Positions 43,410 to 51,487 of a DNA stretch of 64,000 bases are shown in pieces. Below the pieces are notes generated by a model that did not search any database, was not told the DNA's origin, and worked only from the letters and a program-made list of their open reading frames with translations. Source of the DNA: Arthrobacter sp. PAMC25564 (GTDB lineage: Bacteria > Actinomycetota > Actinomycetes > Actinomycetales > Micrococcaceae); contig NZ_CP039290.1 of assembly GCF_004798705.1 (NCBI RefSeq), forward strand, positions 2,356,001 to 2,420,000, written 5' to 3'. Both the position numbers and the translations under genes were made by a program. Each line of letters starts with the position of its first letter. The first letter of the stretch is position 1.

Positions 43410-43427
43410 GCTAACCGTGCGGTAAGC
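43410..43427. promoter_or_regulatory. Predicted TetR operator 2
   Basis: GCTAACCGTGCGGTAAGC repeats the same TAACCG/CGGTAA half-sites with a TG centre. Its centre is about 23 bases, just over two helix turns, from that of operator 1, so two dimers could bind side by side. Confidence 0.72.
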
Positions 43428-43460
43428 GGACCGCAAAACAACTTCCGGAGGACACCAGGC

Positions 43461-45017
43461 ATGGATGCTGAGAGCCAGCTCGGGCAGGCCCGACTTTCGC
43501 CCCGACAGATTGTCACTGCGATGAGCGGGCTCATCATCGCGATGCTCCTGGCGCAGCTGGACAATATGATCGTTGCCCCGGCGTTGCCGACCATTGTGGG
43601 GGAGCTCGGTGGCATGGAGCACCTGGCCTGGGTCACCACCGGGTACGTGGTGGCCTCCACCGTGGCCACCCCGATCTGGGGCAAGCTTGGGGATATCTTC
43701 GGCCACCGGGTGACCTTCATGGTCTCGATCGTGGTGTTCCTGGCCGGATCTGCGCTGTGCGGGATGAGCCAGGACATGACTGCGCTGATTTCCTCCCGGG
43801 CGTTCCAGGGCCTCGGCGCCGGGGGATTGATGGTCGGCATCATGGCAGCGATCGGGCTGATGGTTCCGCCGCGGGAACGCGCCAAGTACCAGGGCATCAT
43901 GATGGCCGTCATGCCCCTGGCCATGATCGGCGGACCCCTGCTCGGTGGATTCATTACCGACCATGCCTCCTGGCGGTGGGCTTTCTACGTCAACCTGCCG
44001 CTGGGCATCATCTCCCTGATCGTGTGCTGGTTCACCCTCAAACTGCCCCAGGAGGCGCGGAACGCAAAGGTGCGCATCGACTGGTGGGGATCGGCGTTGC
44101 TGAGCATCTGGATCACCGCCCTGGTGCTCATGCTCAGCTGGGGCGGGAGCCAGTATGAATGGAATTCTCCGGAGATCATCGGACTCGGCGCGACCGCCGT
44201 CGTGGGACTGGTCGCATTCCTGTACATCGAAAACAAAGCCGCCGAACCCGTCATCCCGCTTCGTCTTTTCTCCAGCCGCAATTTCTCCCTGGCCAACCTG
44301 CTCGGTTTCGTCGTCGGGTTCGCCATGTTCGGCGGGATCACGTTCCTGCCCCAGTTCCAGCAATACGTCCAAGGCCAGTCGGCGACGGGCAGCGGGCTGC
44401 TGCTGATGCCCATGATGCTTGCTGCGATGGTGGTTTCCCTGGCCGGCGGACAGCTCATCACGCGCACGGGGCATTACAAGGCCCTCCCCATCGCCGGGGC
44501 TGCCCTGATGGCGGCGGGCCTGTACTTGTTCTCGACCATGGGTCTGGACACGCCGGCCTGGCTCTCCGGGATCTACATGGCGGTCCTCGGCGCAGGCATG
44601 GGCTGCATGATGCAGACCACGAACCTCATCGCGCAGAACAGTGTCCACATCAGGGACATCGGGGCCGCCACCGGCACCAGCACTTTCGCCCGGAACATGG
44701 GCGGATCGCTGGGCATCTCGGTGCTCGGGTCGATCTATGCCAGCCGCCTTGCCGACACGATGGGCAAGCCTGCTGCCGGCGGAGTCCACCCCAGCGGCCA
44801 GATCACCCCCGCAACACTGCACTCGCTACCGCCCGCCGTCCAGGACCTCTTCAAACATGCCGTCACCAGCGGCATCCAGGACGTCTACCTCTGGGCATCG
44901 ATCATCGCGGCGGCCGGCTTTGTGCTTGCTTGGTTTATCAAGCAAGTCCCGCTGCGCGGGTATGCCCCGACGCCGGCGGAGGCCGCCGAAGCGACCGCCG
45001 AAGAACTCGCCGTCTAG
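43461..45017 (+). CDS. DHA2-family MFS drug exporter
   Basis: This 518-residue protein has 14 predicted membrane helices. Motif C-like and A-like segments are present: LDNMIVAPALPTIVGELGG (the D1 motif of DHA2 proteins), GKLGDIFGHRVTFMVSI in the 2-3 loop, and RAFQGLGAGGLMVG. The GGPLLGGFITDHASWRWAFYVNLPLG stretch (its middle is diagnostic) marks helix 5. It exports hydrophobic drugs or metabolites by proton antiport. GGAG lies before ATG 43461. Control by the divergent TetR through two operators is likely. Confidence 0.93.
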   Translation: MDAESQLGQARLSPRQIVTAMSGLIIAMLLAQLDNMIVAPALPTIVGELGGMEHLAWVTTGYVVASTVATPIWGKLGDIFGHRVTFMVSIVVFLAGSALCGMSQDMTALISSRAFQGLGAGGLMVGIMAAIGLMVPPRERAKYQGIMMAVMPLAMIGGPLLGGFITDHASWRWAFYVNLPLGIISLIVCWFTLKLPQEARNAKVRIDWWGSALLSIWITALVLMLSWGGSQYEWNSPEIIGLGATAVVGLVAFLYIENKAAEPVIPLRLFSSRNFSLANLLGFVVGFAMFGGITFLPQFQQYVQGQSATGSGLLLMPMMLAAMVVSLAGGQLITRTGHYKALPIAGAALMAAGLYLFSTMGLDTPAWLSGIYMAVLGAGMGCMMQTTNLIAQNSVHIRDIGAATGTSTFARNMGGSLGISVLGSIYASRLADTMGKPAAGGVHPSGQITPATLHSLPPAVQDLFKHAVTSGIQDVYLWASIIAAAGFVLAWFIKQVPLRGYAPTPAEAAEATAEELAV

Positions 45018-45114
45018 GGCAGGCGTACCAGAACGCGCCGGAGGTGATCAGGGCCAGGGTCAGGGCCCGGCGGCCGTGCGGTGCCGACGCCGGCCTCTTC
45101 CGGTCGCCAGCGGC

Positions 45115-46635
45115 CTACAGGAATGTGGAGAGCAGCAGGGTCAGGAGCAGACCCATGACGGAGATCAGGGTTTCCATCACCGACCACGTCTTTATGGTTT
45201 CCCAGACGGTCATGCCGAAATATTCCTTGACGAGCCAGAAACCCGCATCGTTGACGTGGGAGAAGAACAGGGAGCCCGCGCCGACGGCGAGGACCACCAG
45301 CGCCAGTTGGGCCGGTGGCAGTCCGGATGCGAGAGGCGCCACGATGCCTGCGGCGGTCACCGTTGCCACCGTCGCGGATCCTGTGGAGACGCGGATCAGG
45401 ACGGCTACAATCCAGCCCAGCATCAACGCCGAGAGGCTCGCCGCCGCGGCGACTTTGCCGATGGCGGTGCCGGTGCCGCCGTCCACCAGTACCTGTTTGA
45501 AGCCGCCTCCGGCGCCGACGATGAGCAAGACGCCCACGATGGGCAGCAGGCTGGCCCCGATTTTCTTGCCCAGGGTTGCTGCGGAGAAGCCCACCGCCGT
45601 TCCGAAGGTGGCCATGGCCAGCAGCACGGCGATGAGCAGGGCCACGACGGGGTCCCCGAGGATGCTGAGCACGTTGTACAGGGCGCTGTGAGGGTCCACC
45701 CAGAGGTCCGCGGCGGCCCGCAGCAGCATGAGCACTACCGGGGACAACACCGTGGCCAGTGTCCAGCCGAAGGACGGGGACCGCGTCGCCTCCGGATCCT
45801 GGGAACCCTGCCGCGGCTCGGAGGACTGTGGTTCCTGCTGCTGGTGCGTGGCCTGTTGCCCGTTGCCTGCAGTTTGTGTGGCGCTTCCGGGCGTGGTGGT
45901 GCCTGCGGTTTCCCCGACGAAAGCGAGGCCGGCCCCGGCTGCGCCGATGGGGACCCAGCGGGCGGCAAGACGGCTGAACAGTGGGCCGCAGACGGCTACG
46001 ACCGGAATGGCGATCAACAGGCCCAGGGCCAGGGTGATGCCGATGTCGGCGTGCAGGAGGCCGATGGCGGCCACCGGGCCGGGGTGCGGCGGAATGAATC
46101 CGTGCAACACGGACAGACCCGCCAGAGCGGGGATGGCCAGCAGCATGGCCGGTCCCCGCGAGCGGTGGACGGCGAGCATAACGACCGGGACCAGAAGGAC
46201 CAGTCCGACTTCGAAGAACATGGGAATGCCGATGATGCCCGCGATGAGCGCCATCTTCCACGGCAGTGTGGCCGCCCGCCCGCGCAGCAGGGTGTCAACG
46301 ATCTTGTCGGCGCCTCCCGAATCGCCGAGCAATTTGCCAAGCATCGCTCCGAGGGCGATCAGCACGCCCACGTATCCGAGCACGCCGCCCACACCGTTTT
46401 CGTAGGATTTTGTGACGTCGGGTAATGAAATGCCGGAAAACACGCCGACGAGAAGGGAGCTGATGGTCAGGGCCAGGAACGCGTGGAACTTGGCCCAGAT
46501 GATCAGGACAACGACGAGGACGATGCCCAGGGCGGCGACAATGAGGACCTGGGTATCGTGGGCCACCCAGGGATCATGGATCTTGTCGGTGGTCGAGTCG
46601 GCCAGGATGCTGAAGCCGGCGGTCAGGGCGCGCAT
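45115..46635 (-). CDS. gntP: Gluconate:H+ symporter (GntP family)
   Basis: This 506-residue permease has about 12 membrane helices. GntP hallmarks are LGAMLGKLLGDSGGADKIVD, GIPMFFEVGLVLLVPVV and GFIPPHPGPVAAIGLL, with VNDAGFWLVKEYFGMTVWET near the C-terminus. A hydrophilic loop rich in Gln/Ser/Thr (about residues 240-280) separates the halves and is longer than usual. Its start overlaps the gluconokinase stop by 13 bases. The pair imports and phosphorylates gluconate for the pentose phosphate or Entner-Doudoroff routes. Confidence 0.93.
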   Translation of the reverse strand: MRALTAGFSILADSTTDKIHDPWVAHDTQVLIVAALGIVLVVVLIIWAKFHAFLALTISSLLVGVFSGISLPDVTKSYENGVGGVLGYVGVLIALGAMLGKLLGDSGGADKIVDTLLRGRAATLPWKMALIAGIIGIPMFFEVGLVLLVPVVMLAVHRSRGPAMLLAIPALAGLSVLHGFIPPHPGPVAAIGLLHADIGITLALGLLIAIPVVAVCGPLFSRLAARWVPIGAAGAGLAFVGETAGTTTPGSATQTAGNGQQATHQQQEPQSSEPRQGSQDPEATRSPSFGWTLATVLSPVVLMLLRAAADLWVDPHSALYNVLSILGDPVVALLIAVLLAMATFGTAVGFSAATLGKKIGASLLPIVGVLLIVGAGGGFKQVLVDGGTGTAIGKVAAAASLSALMLGWIVAVLIRVSTGSATVATVTAAGIVAPLASGLPPAQLALVVLAVGAGSLFFSHVNDAGFWLVKEYFGMTVWETIKTWSVMETLISVMGLLLTLLLSTFL

Positions 46636-47165
46636 GGGGGATTCTCCGTTCCGGCTCGGCGGTCCAAGCCCAGTTCATCGACAATTCCTTGGAGGACTTT
46701 TTCCGGTGGGGCTCCGATATCGATCCGGATGAACGGTTCATCCGGTGCCGGCTCTTCCAGGGCTTCGAACTGGCTCGCCAGCAGCCCCGGTGGCATAAAG
46801 TGGCCCCGGCGGACCGCGAGCCTGGCTGCGATCGTCTCGGGTGTGCCGGCCAGGTAGACGAATACGACGCCGGCGCCACGGCGGTTGAGGACGTCTCGAT
46901 AGGAGCGTTTGAGGGCGGAGCAGGTGATGACGCCGTCGGAGCCGGAGTCGAGCTGCGTACCGATCCAGGCCGCTACCTTCTGAAGCCACGGCCAGCGGTC
47001 CGCGTCGTCCAGAGGGTGGCCGGAACGCATTTTGTCCACGTTTGCCTGCGGATGCAGCTCGTCTCCCTCTTGGAATTTCCAGCCGTACCGCCTGGCCAAC
47101 AGTGCACCAACAGTCGTCTTTCCACAGCCCGAAACACCCATGAGGACCAACACCCTGGGTGCCAT
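46623..47165 (-). CDS. gntK: Gluconokinase
   Basis: This protein has 180 residues from ATG 47165 (MAPRVLVLMGVSGCGKTTVG); an upstream ATG at 47189 is possible. Family features are the P-loop GVSGCGKTT, FQEGDELHPQANVDKMRSGH for gluconate binding, DRWPWL, SALKRSYRDVLR-type basic motif (SALKRSYRDVLN) and GHFMPPGLLASQFEALEEP. It phosphorylates gluconate to 6-phosphogluconate with ATP. It is the first gene of the gntK-gntP operon. No GntR-type regulator lies beside it. Confidence 0.93.
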   Translation of the reverse strand: MAPRVLVLMGVSGCGKTTVGALLARRYGWKFQEGDELHPQANVDKMRSGHPLDDADRWPWLQKVAAWIGTQLDSGSDGVITCSALKRSYRDVLNRRGAGVVFVYLAGTPETIAARLAVRRGHFMPPGLLASQFEALEEPAPDEPFIRIDIGAPPEKVLQGIVDELGLDRRAGTENPPCAP

Positions 47166-47409
47166 CGATTCCCCGGCCGCACGGTTCATGAGGCCATGAT
47201 GGCACCCGGACAAAGGATTGTCTGCAGTACGTCGCTAGCCATCTCCAACAGACGGGTGAAACTTCCGTCCGGCCAGTTGTGCGTGCCCTGCGGGTGCCTC
47301 CTGGTCCACGTACAGCGCTCTATTGTCTGAGCCCATGTCGGGACTTACGGCACATTCCAGCCGGCGCGGGTTCCATGAGACTGGGGAAGGGAAGGCAGGA
47401 GGCCTCGTC

Positions 47410-47955
47410 ATGACTGTTCTAGTTGCTTTTGCAAGTGCGCTGGGGTCCACCCGGGAGATAGCCCAACATGTAGCCTCCCGAATGGCGGTTAACCTGGGCG
47501 AGGTCGAGTGCCGGTCCGTGGAGCAGGTCGAGTCCGTCTCCGGCTACGAGGCTGTTGTGGTCGGCAGCGCCATCCACAACCAGGCGTGGCTGCCCCCGGT
47601 TTCACAGTTTTTCACCTGCCATGCGCCCGAACTGGCCAAACTGCCCGTCTGGGCCTTCAGCGTGGGGATGGCTGACGCCCTGCCTAAGCCGTTTCGCAGG
47701 CGCGCTGCGGCAGTGCAACAGGAGCGTCTGGCAGGGGTTCTGTTCAAGAAAGTCCCGCTTCGCGGCCACAAGGTCTTCTCCGGTGTCTACAAGGCCGTCC
47801 AGATGCCGGCACCCCTCCGGGTCTTGTTCCGGCTCATCGGGGGCCGCTTCGGAGACTTGCGGGACTGGGCGGCTGTCGACGCCTGGACCGATCAGATTAC
47901 AGCCCAACTTGCCAAACCTGCTTCACCCGCGTCTTCCGGCAGCGTCACGCCGTAG
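47410..47955 (+). CDS. Flavodoxin-domain protein (HemG-like)
   Basis: This 181-residue protein starts at ATG 47410 with AGGAGG seven bases upstream. The FMN phosphate loop reads ASALGSTREIAQHVA. GYEAVVVGSAIHNQAWLPPV corresponds to the second FMN loop of menaquinone-dependent protoporphyrinogen oxidase-like flavodoxins. The partner is unknown. It stands alone between gntK (divergent) and a membrane protein gene, 172 bases upstream of the latter. Confidence 0.85.
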   Translation: MTVLVAFASALGSTREIAQHVASRMAVNLGEVECRSVEQVESVSGYEAVVVGSAIHNQAWLPPVSQFFTCHAPELAKLPVWAFSVGMADALPKPFRRRAAAVQQERLAGVLFKKVPLRGHKVFSGVYKAVQMPAPLRVLFRLIGGRFGDLRDWAAVDAWTDQITAQLAKPASPASSGSVTP

Positions 47956-48127
47956 TTTGGCCTCAATGCCGCCGTCCTCCCTGGAGTAATTCGGGCGGCC
48001 GGCGACGGGGTCGATTCCGGTCTCGGCGGCTCTCCACCCTGTCCCTACATCCAGATTGCTGTTCGGTGCGTGATTATCGGGCATGCCCCGGCTAGAGTGG
48101 AGTCCGGATGTATCTCGGGAGGGAAGG

Positions 48128-48730
48128 GTGGCGATCGGCATGGGTGCCCCGTTGCGTTTCCCCCGTGCCGTTGCGGTGACCGCGGCGGTGTTCGCCCTGG
48201 CCGCCGGAGCCCATGTGCTGGCCGGCGGCGAACTGCCCGGGCCGGGCATTGCGGTGGGCCTGCTGGTGCTGGTTCTGGCGCCGGTGATGGTCCTGACCAG
48301 GATCAGGATCACGGCGCCGGTGATGGCCGTGCTGCTCGGGGCCGGCCAGCTGGCCCTGCATGAGGCCTTCGATGCCTTGTCGGTTTCGTCAGGATTCGCT
48401 GCCGGGTCCGGCGGGCATCTGCATGGAACCGTGCCCGTGCTCCCGCCGGCGGGGGCCCTGATGCCGGAGCACACCGCTGCGCCCGGGGCACTGATGCTGG
48501 TCCTGCACGCCGCAGCGACCCTGGCCACCGCACTGCTCCTGGCCCGGGGCGAGGCAGCCCTGTGGGCGCTGGCAGCCTGGCTGCGCCCCCTGATCCGGCT
48601 GCTGACGGCCGTGCTCATTCCTGACTGGCCCCACCTTCCGGCGCCGCACCTCATCGTCATTCCTTCCCGGTGGAGAAGCCTCCGGCTGCCGGCCCGGCGC
48701 GGCCCGCCGTGCGCCTGCCCCGCTCCCTGA
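48128..48730 (+). CDS. Membrane protein upstream of ycnI/copC
   Basis: This 200-residue protein starts at GTG 48128 (GGGAGGGA just upstream; ATG 48140 is the alternative). It has four or so membrane helices (AVAVTAAVFALAAGAHVLAG, GIAVGLLVLVLAPVMVLT, APVMAVLLGAGQLALHEAF, and PGALMLVLHAAATLATALLL). His residues lie in or near the membrane (LALHEAFD, GGHLHGTVP, MPEHTAAPG). Position before YcnI and CopC genes suggests a part in copper handling, as is common for this three-gene arrangement in actinobacteria. The family is otherwise uncharacterised to me. Confidence 0.72.
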   Translation: MAIGMGAPLRFPRAVAVTAAVFALAAGAHVLAGGELPGPGIAVGLLVLVLAPVMVLTRIRITAPVMAVLLGAGQLALHEAFDALSVSSGFAAGSGGHLHGTVPVLPPAGALMPEHTAAPGALMLVLHAAATLATALLLARGEAALWALAAWLRPLIRLLTAVLIPDWPHLPAPHLIVIPSRWRSLRLPARRGPPCACPAP

Positions 48731-48883
48731 GCGGCACAGCCACACCCACGCGCCCGTCCGCCCGGACCCTGGCCCTATCCCGGGGCAATCCGTTGCCGGT
48801 GCCCGGCCGCGTGGTCCCCTCTCCCGCGCCGCCGCGTCAGCGGCCCCTTGGCGCACCCCCTTTTTTTGTTGGAAGGCATGTTC

Positions 48884-49615
48884 ATGAAAACCTCAATCCG
48901 CCGTACCCTCAAGACCGTCACCGCCGCGACCGCGACGGCGGGGCTGATCGCCCTGGGCGCCACCGCCGCCTCCGCCCACGTCAAGGTCGACCCCGACGAC
49001 ACCGGCGCGAACGGCTACTCGCACCTGACCTTCAACGTCCCGAACGAATCCCCGACCGCGAAGACCAGCAAACTCGAGGTCACGCTGCCCACCGGGACCC
49101 CGTTCACCTCCGTCTCGGTCAAGCCCGTCGAGGGCTGGACCGCGCAGGTCATCACGAGTGACCTGCCCAAGCCGGTGACCGTGTCCGGCACCACCGTCAC
49201 CAAGGCACCGGGCTCCGTGGTCTGGACCGCGGACGAGGCACACCAGATCGGGCAGAACCAGTACCAGGCGTTCTCGCTGTCCGTGGGCAAGCTCCCCGCA
49301 GCCGGGACCGTCGTGACCCTGCCCGCGGCGCAGACCTACACCGACGGGACCGTGGTCAACTGGGACGAACAAGCCGCCGAGGGCCAGCCCGAGCCCAAGC
49401 ACCCGGCCCCGTCCTTCACCACCACCGCCGAAGACGGAACCGGGCCCACGGCCTCCGCGTCCCCGGTGGCCGCCGCCCCCGCGAGCCAGACCTCCGAGGT
49501 CTCCGGCAACGGGGAATCCGTGTGGGGCACCGTCCTGGGCGGCGCCGGATTCGTCCTCGGCGCAGCAGCGCTGGGCCTGGTCCTGGCCGGCCGCCGCACC
49601 CGCACCGCCAAGTAA
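48884..49615 (+). CDS. ycnI: YcnI-like copper-binding membrane protein (DUF1775)
   Basis: This 243-residue protein starts at ATG 48884 with GGAAGG seven bases upstream. The signal peptide ends ATAASAHVKVDPDDTGANGY, leaving an N-terminal His as in the copper-binding YcnI fold. The domain includes SHLTFNVPNESPTAKTSKLE and VVWTADEAHQIGQNQYQAFS. A linker and a C-terminal anchor (LGGAGFVLGAAALGLVLAG) follow. It probably binds Cu(II) outside the membrane. The copC gene follows after 110 bases. Confidence 0.92.
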   Translation: MKTSIRRTLKTVTAATATAGLIALGATAASAHVKVDPDDTGANGYSHLTFNVPNESPTAKTSKLEVTLPTGTPFTSVSVKPVEGWTAQVITSDLPKPVTVSGTTVTKAPGSVVWTADEAHQIGQNQYQAFSLSVGKLPAAGTVVTLPAAQTYTDGTVVNWDEQAAEGQPEPKHPAPSFTTTAEDGTGPTASASPVAAAPASQTSEVSGNGESVWGTVLGGAGFVLGAAALGLVLAGRRTRTAK

Positions 49616-49725
49616 TCACCAACGCCTCCGGGGCCGTGGCGGGACGCACCTCATCCCGCCACGGCCCCCGGAGGCCCTACGGCCCTCCGACGCCCCGAGG
49701 CGCCGGCCGCCGAAAGGACCCACCC

Positions 49726-50310
49726 GTGAAAACCCCACCCCGTCACCGTTCCGGATACCGGGCCGGCCGTTTCCTGCTGACCCTGGCCACGGCCGCGTTC
49801 CTGATGGTTCCCGCCGCGGCGGCGCAGGCCCACGACGCCCTCGAGACGACCGACCCGGCCAACGGGTCCGTTGTCGGCACCGTTCCGGCAACGATCGGCC
49901 TGACCTTCAACCACACCCCGATCGCGATCGGATCCGTGGTCCGCGTCCAGGACCCCACCGGCACCGACCAGGCCGACGGGCCCGTGGCGATCGTGGACAA
50001 CCATGTCAGCCAGGCGGTCAAGACCGGTGCCCCGGAAGGGAAGTACACGGTGGTCTGGCGGGTGGTGTCCTCCGACGGCCACCCCATCGACGGAACCTTC
50101 ACCTTCACCGCCGGCAGCGCCGGCGCCGCCAACACGGCCGCCGCCGCAACGCCGTCGGCGTCCCCGTCTCCAGCCCCGGCAGATACCAGCGGGGCCGTCC
50201 CGGCGGGACTGATCACAGCGGGAGCCGTCGCTCTCTTCCTGGTGATTGCGTTCGTCGCGCTGTCCATCATCATCAAGCGCCGGCTCCGCGGCCCGGAATC
50301 CCGCAGCTAA
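49726..50310 (+). CDS. copC: CopC-domain copper resistance protein
   Basis: This 194-residue protein starts at GTG 49726 with AAAGGA eight bases upstream. The signal peptide ends AAAAQAHDALETTDPANGS, giving the N-terminal His of the Cu(II) site. SDGHPIDGTFTFTAG holds the second conserved His. A Pro/Ser/Ala linker and a C-terminal helix (PAGLITAGAVALFLVIAFVA) anchor it. A separate CopD membrane domain is absent here. It works with YcnI in periplasm-side copper binding or delivery. Confidence 0.92.
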   Translation: MKTPPRHRSGYRAGRFLLTLATAAFLMVPAAAAQAHDALETTDPANGSVVGTVPATIGLTFNHTPIAIGSVVRVQDPTGTDQADGPVAIVDNHVSQAVKTGAPEGKYTVVWRVVSSDGHPIDGTFTFTAGSAGAANTAAAATPSASPSPAPADTSGAVPAGLITAGAVALFLVIAFVALSIIIKRRLRGPESRS

Positions 50311-50318
50311 ATCCGCGC

Positions 50319-51343
50319 TCAGCGGGGGCCGGGTCCTTCCGGCGGGTTGAAGGCAGCCGACCATTTTTCCTCGATCCGCCCGTACCGCCAGACTGCCAGG
50401 GCAAGGATCCAGGTCAGGACGAAGAGCCCGACGATGGCGTAGCCGGCGTTGTTCAGGTCCACCTGTCCGATGGCGGCCAGCGGACCGGTGGTGATGCCGG
50501 CTTTCTCGTCCAGGATCGAGATGAGTTCGATGCTGCCGATGATCAGGGCCACCGCCACCGAGAGTGCGGTGATGACCAGGTTGTAGTAGATCTTGCGCAC
50601 GGGCCGGGCGAACGCCCATCCGTAGGCGAAGTTCATGAAGCACCCGTCAAGGGAGTCCAGCAGGCTCATCCCTGCCGCGAAGAGCACCGGCAGCGTCAGG
50701 ATCGCGTACCAGGGCAACGCGAACGCGGCGGCGCCTCCGGCGAGGACTAGCAGGCTGACCTCGGTGGCGGTATCGAAGCCCAGGCCGAACAGCAGCCCGA
50801 CGACGTACACCTGCCAGGGCCGGGTGATGACCCGGGTTGCGCGGCCGAAGAACCGGTTCATCAGCCCCCGGCTGTTCAGTTTCTCCTCCGGTGCGGCCTC
50901 GTCATAGCCAGGGCTCGCATTCCTGCGGACAGCAGCAGGCACAGCCCGAAGACGATGTTGGAATGTCCGAGCGAAAACCAGAATCCCACCGACAGCGGCC
51001 GGTTGCCGTCCTGCATGAGCTTGCGGGTGGTGTTGTCGATGGCCGCGATGTGGTCCGCGTCGAAGGCATGCCGCAGGCCTAGGATATAGGCGGTGACGCC
51101 GAGTCCGATCCCGAAGGCCTGGTCCGAACCCAGCGGGAGGTGCTGGGGTGCCACCACCCAGGCGAGCACACCCCAGCCGGCCCCGTGCAGGGCGATGACG
51201 ACGCCGGCCATGGCCCCACCGATGCCCATTCCCGGCCGGTGAGTGCCTTTCCGATCCTCCCGAAGGATGAAGTCCCGGAACGGGTGCCGGTATTCACAGT
51301 TGACCTCCGGGTTCTGCCGCAAAGGGCGGACGGTGACTGACAT
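50319..51343 (-). pseudogene. NixA/HoxN-type nickel/cobalt transporter with internal deletion
   Basis: The 5' part (from ATG 51343) has the family motif LGLRHAFDADHIAAIDNTTR and continues to FGLCLLLSAGMRALA. It then leaves the family and stops at 50876. The 3' part is in another frame: LNSRGLMNRFFGRATRVITR, LLFGLGFDTATEVSLLVLAG, SLLDSLDGCFMNFAYGWAFA, ending at 50319. Compared with intact relatives about 60 residues between these parts are missing, and the join is out of frame near 50900. The 3' frame alone could be translated from 50942, but it lacks the metal-binding HAFDADHI. Confidence 0.78.
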
Positions 51344-51487
51344 TCCAGGCCTCAACGGAAGTGCATGCCGAGAGAATCAGCCTAACGGGGCCGGGCCGTC
51401 GATAAGGGAAATGTCAAAAACTGGCATGCTGCCCTCAGAGTCAGTAGCGTCATGGCAACAACCCATTCGTCAGCAGGCAGGTGCATC

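Noticed and set aside
43332..44822. Long minus-strand open frame of about 496 codons
   Set aside because: It is fully antisense to the MFS exporter, with Arg/His/Asp-rich composition and no motifs. It is a shadow caused by high GC.
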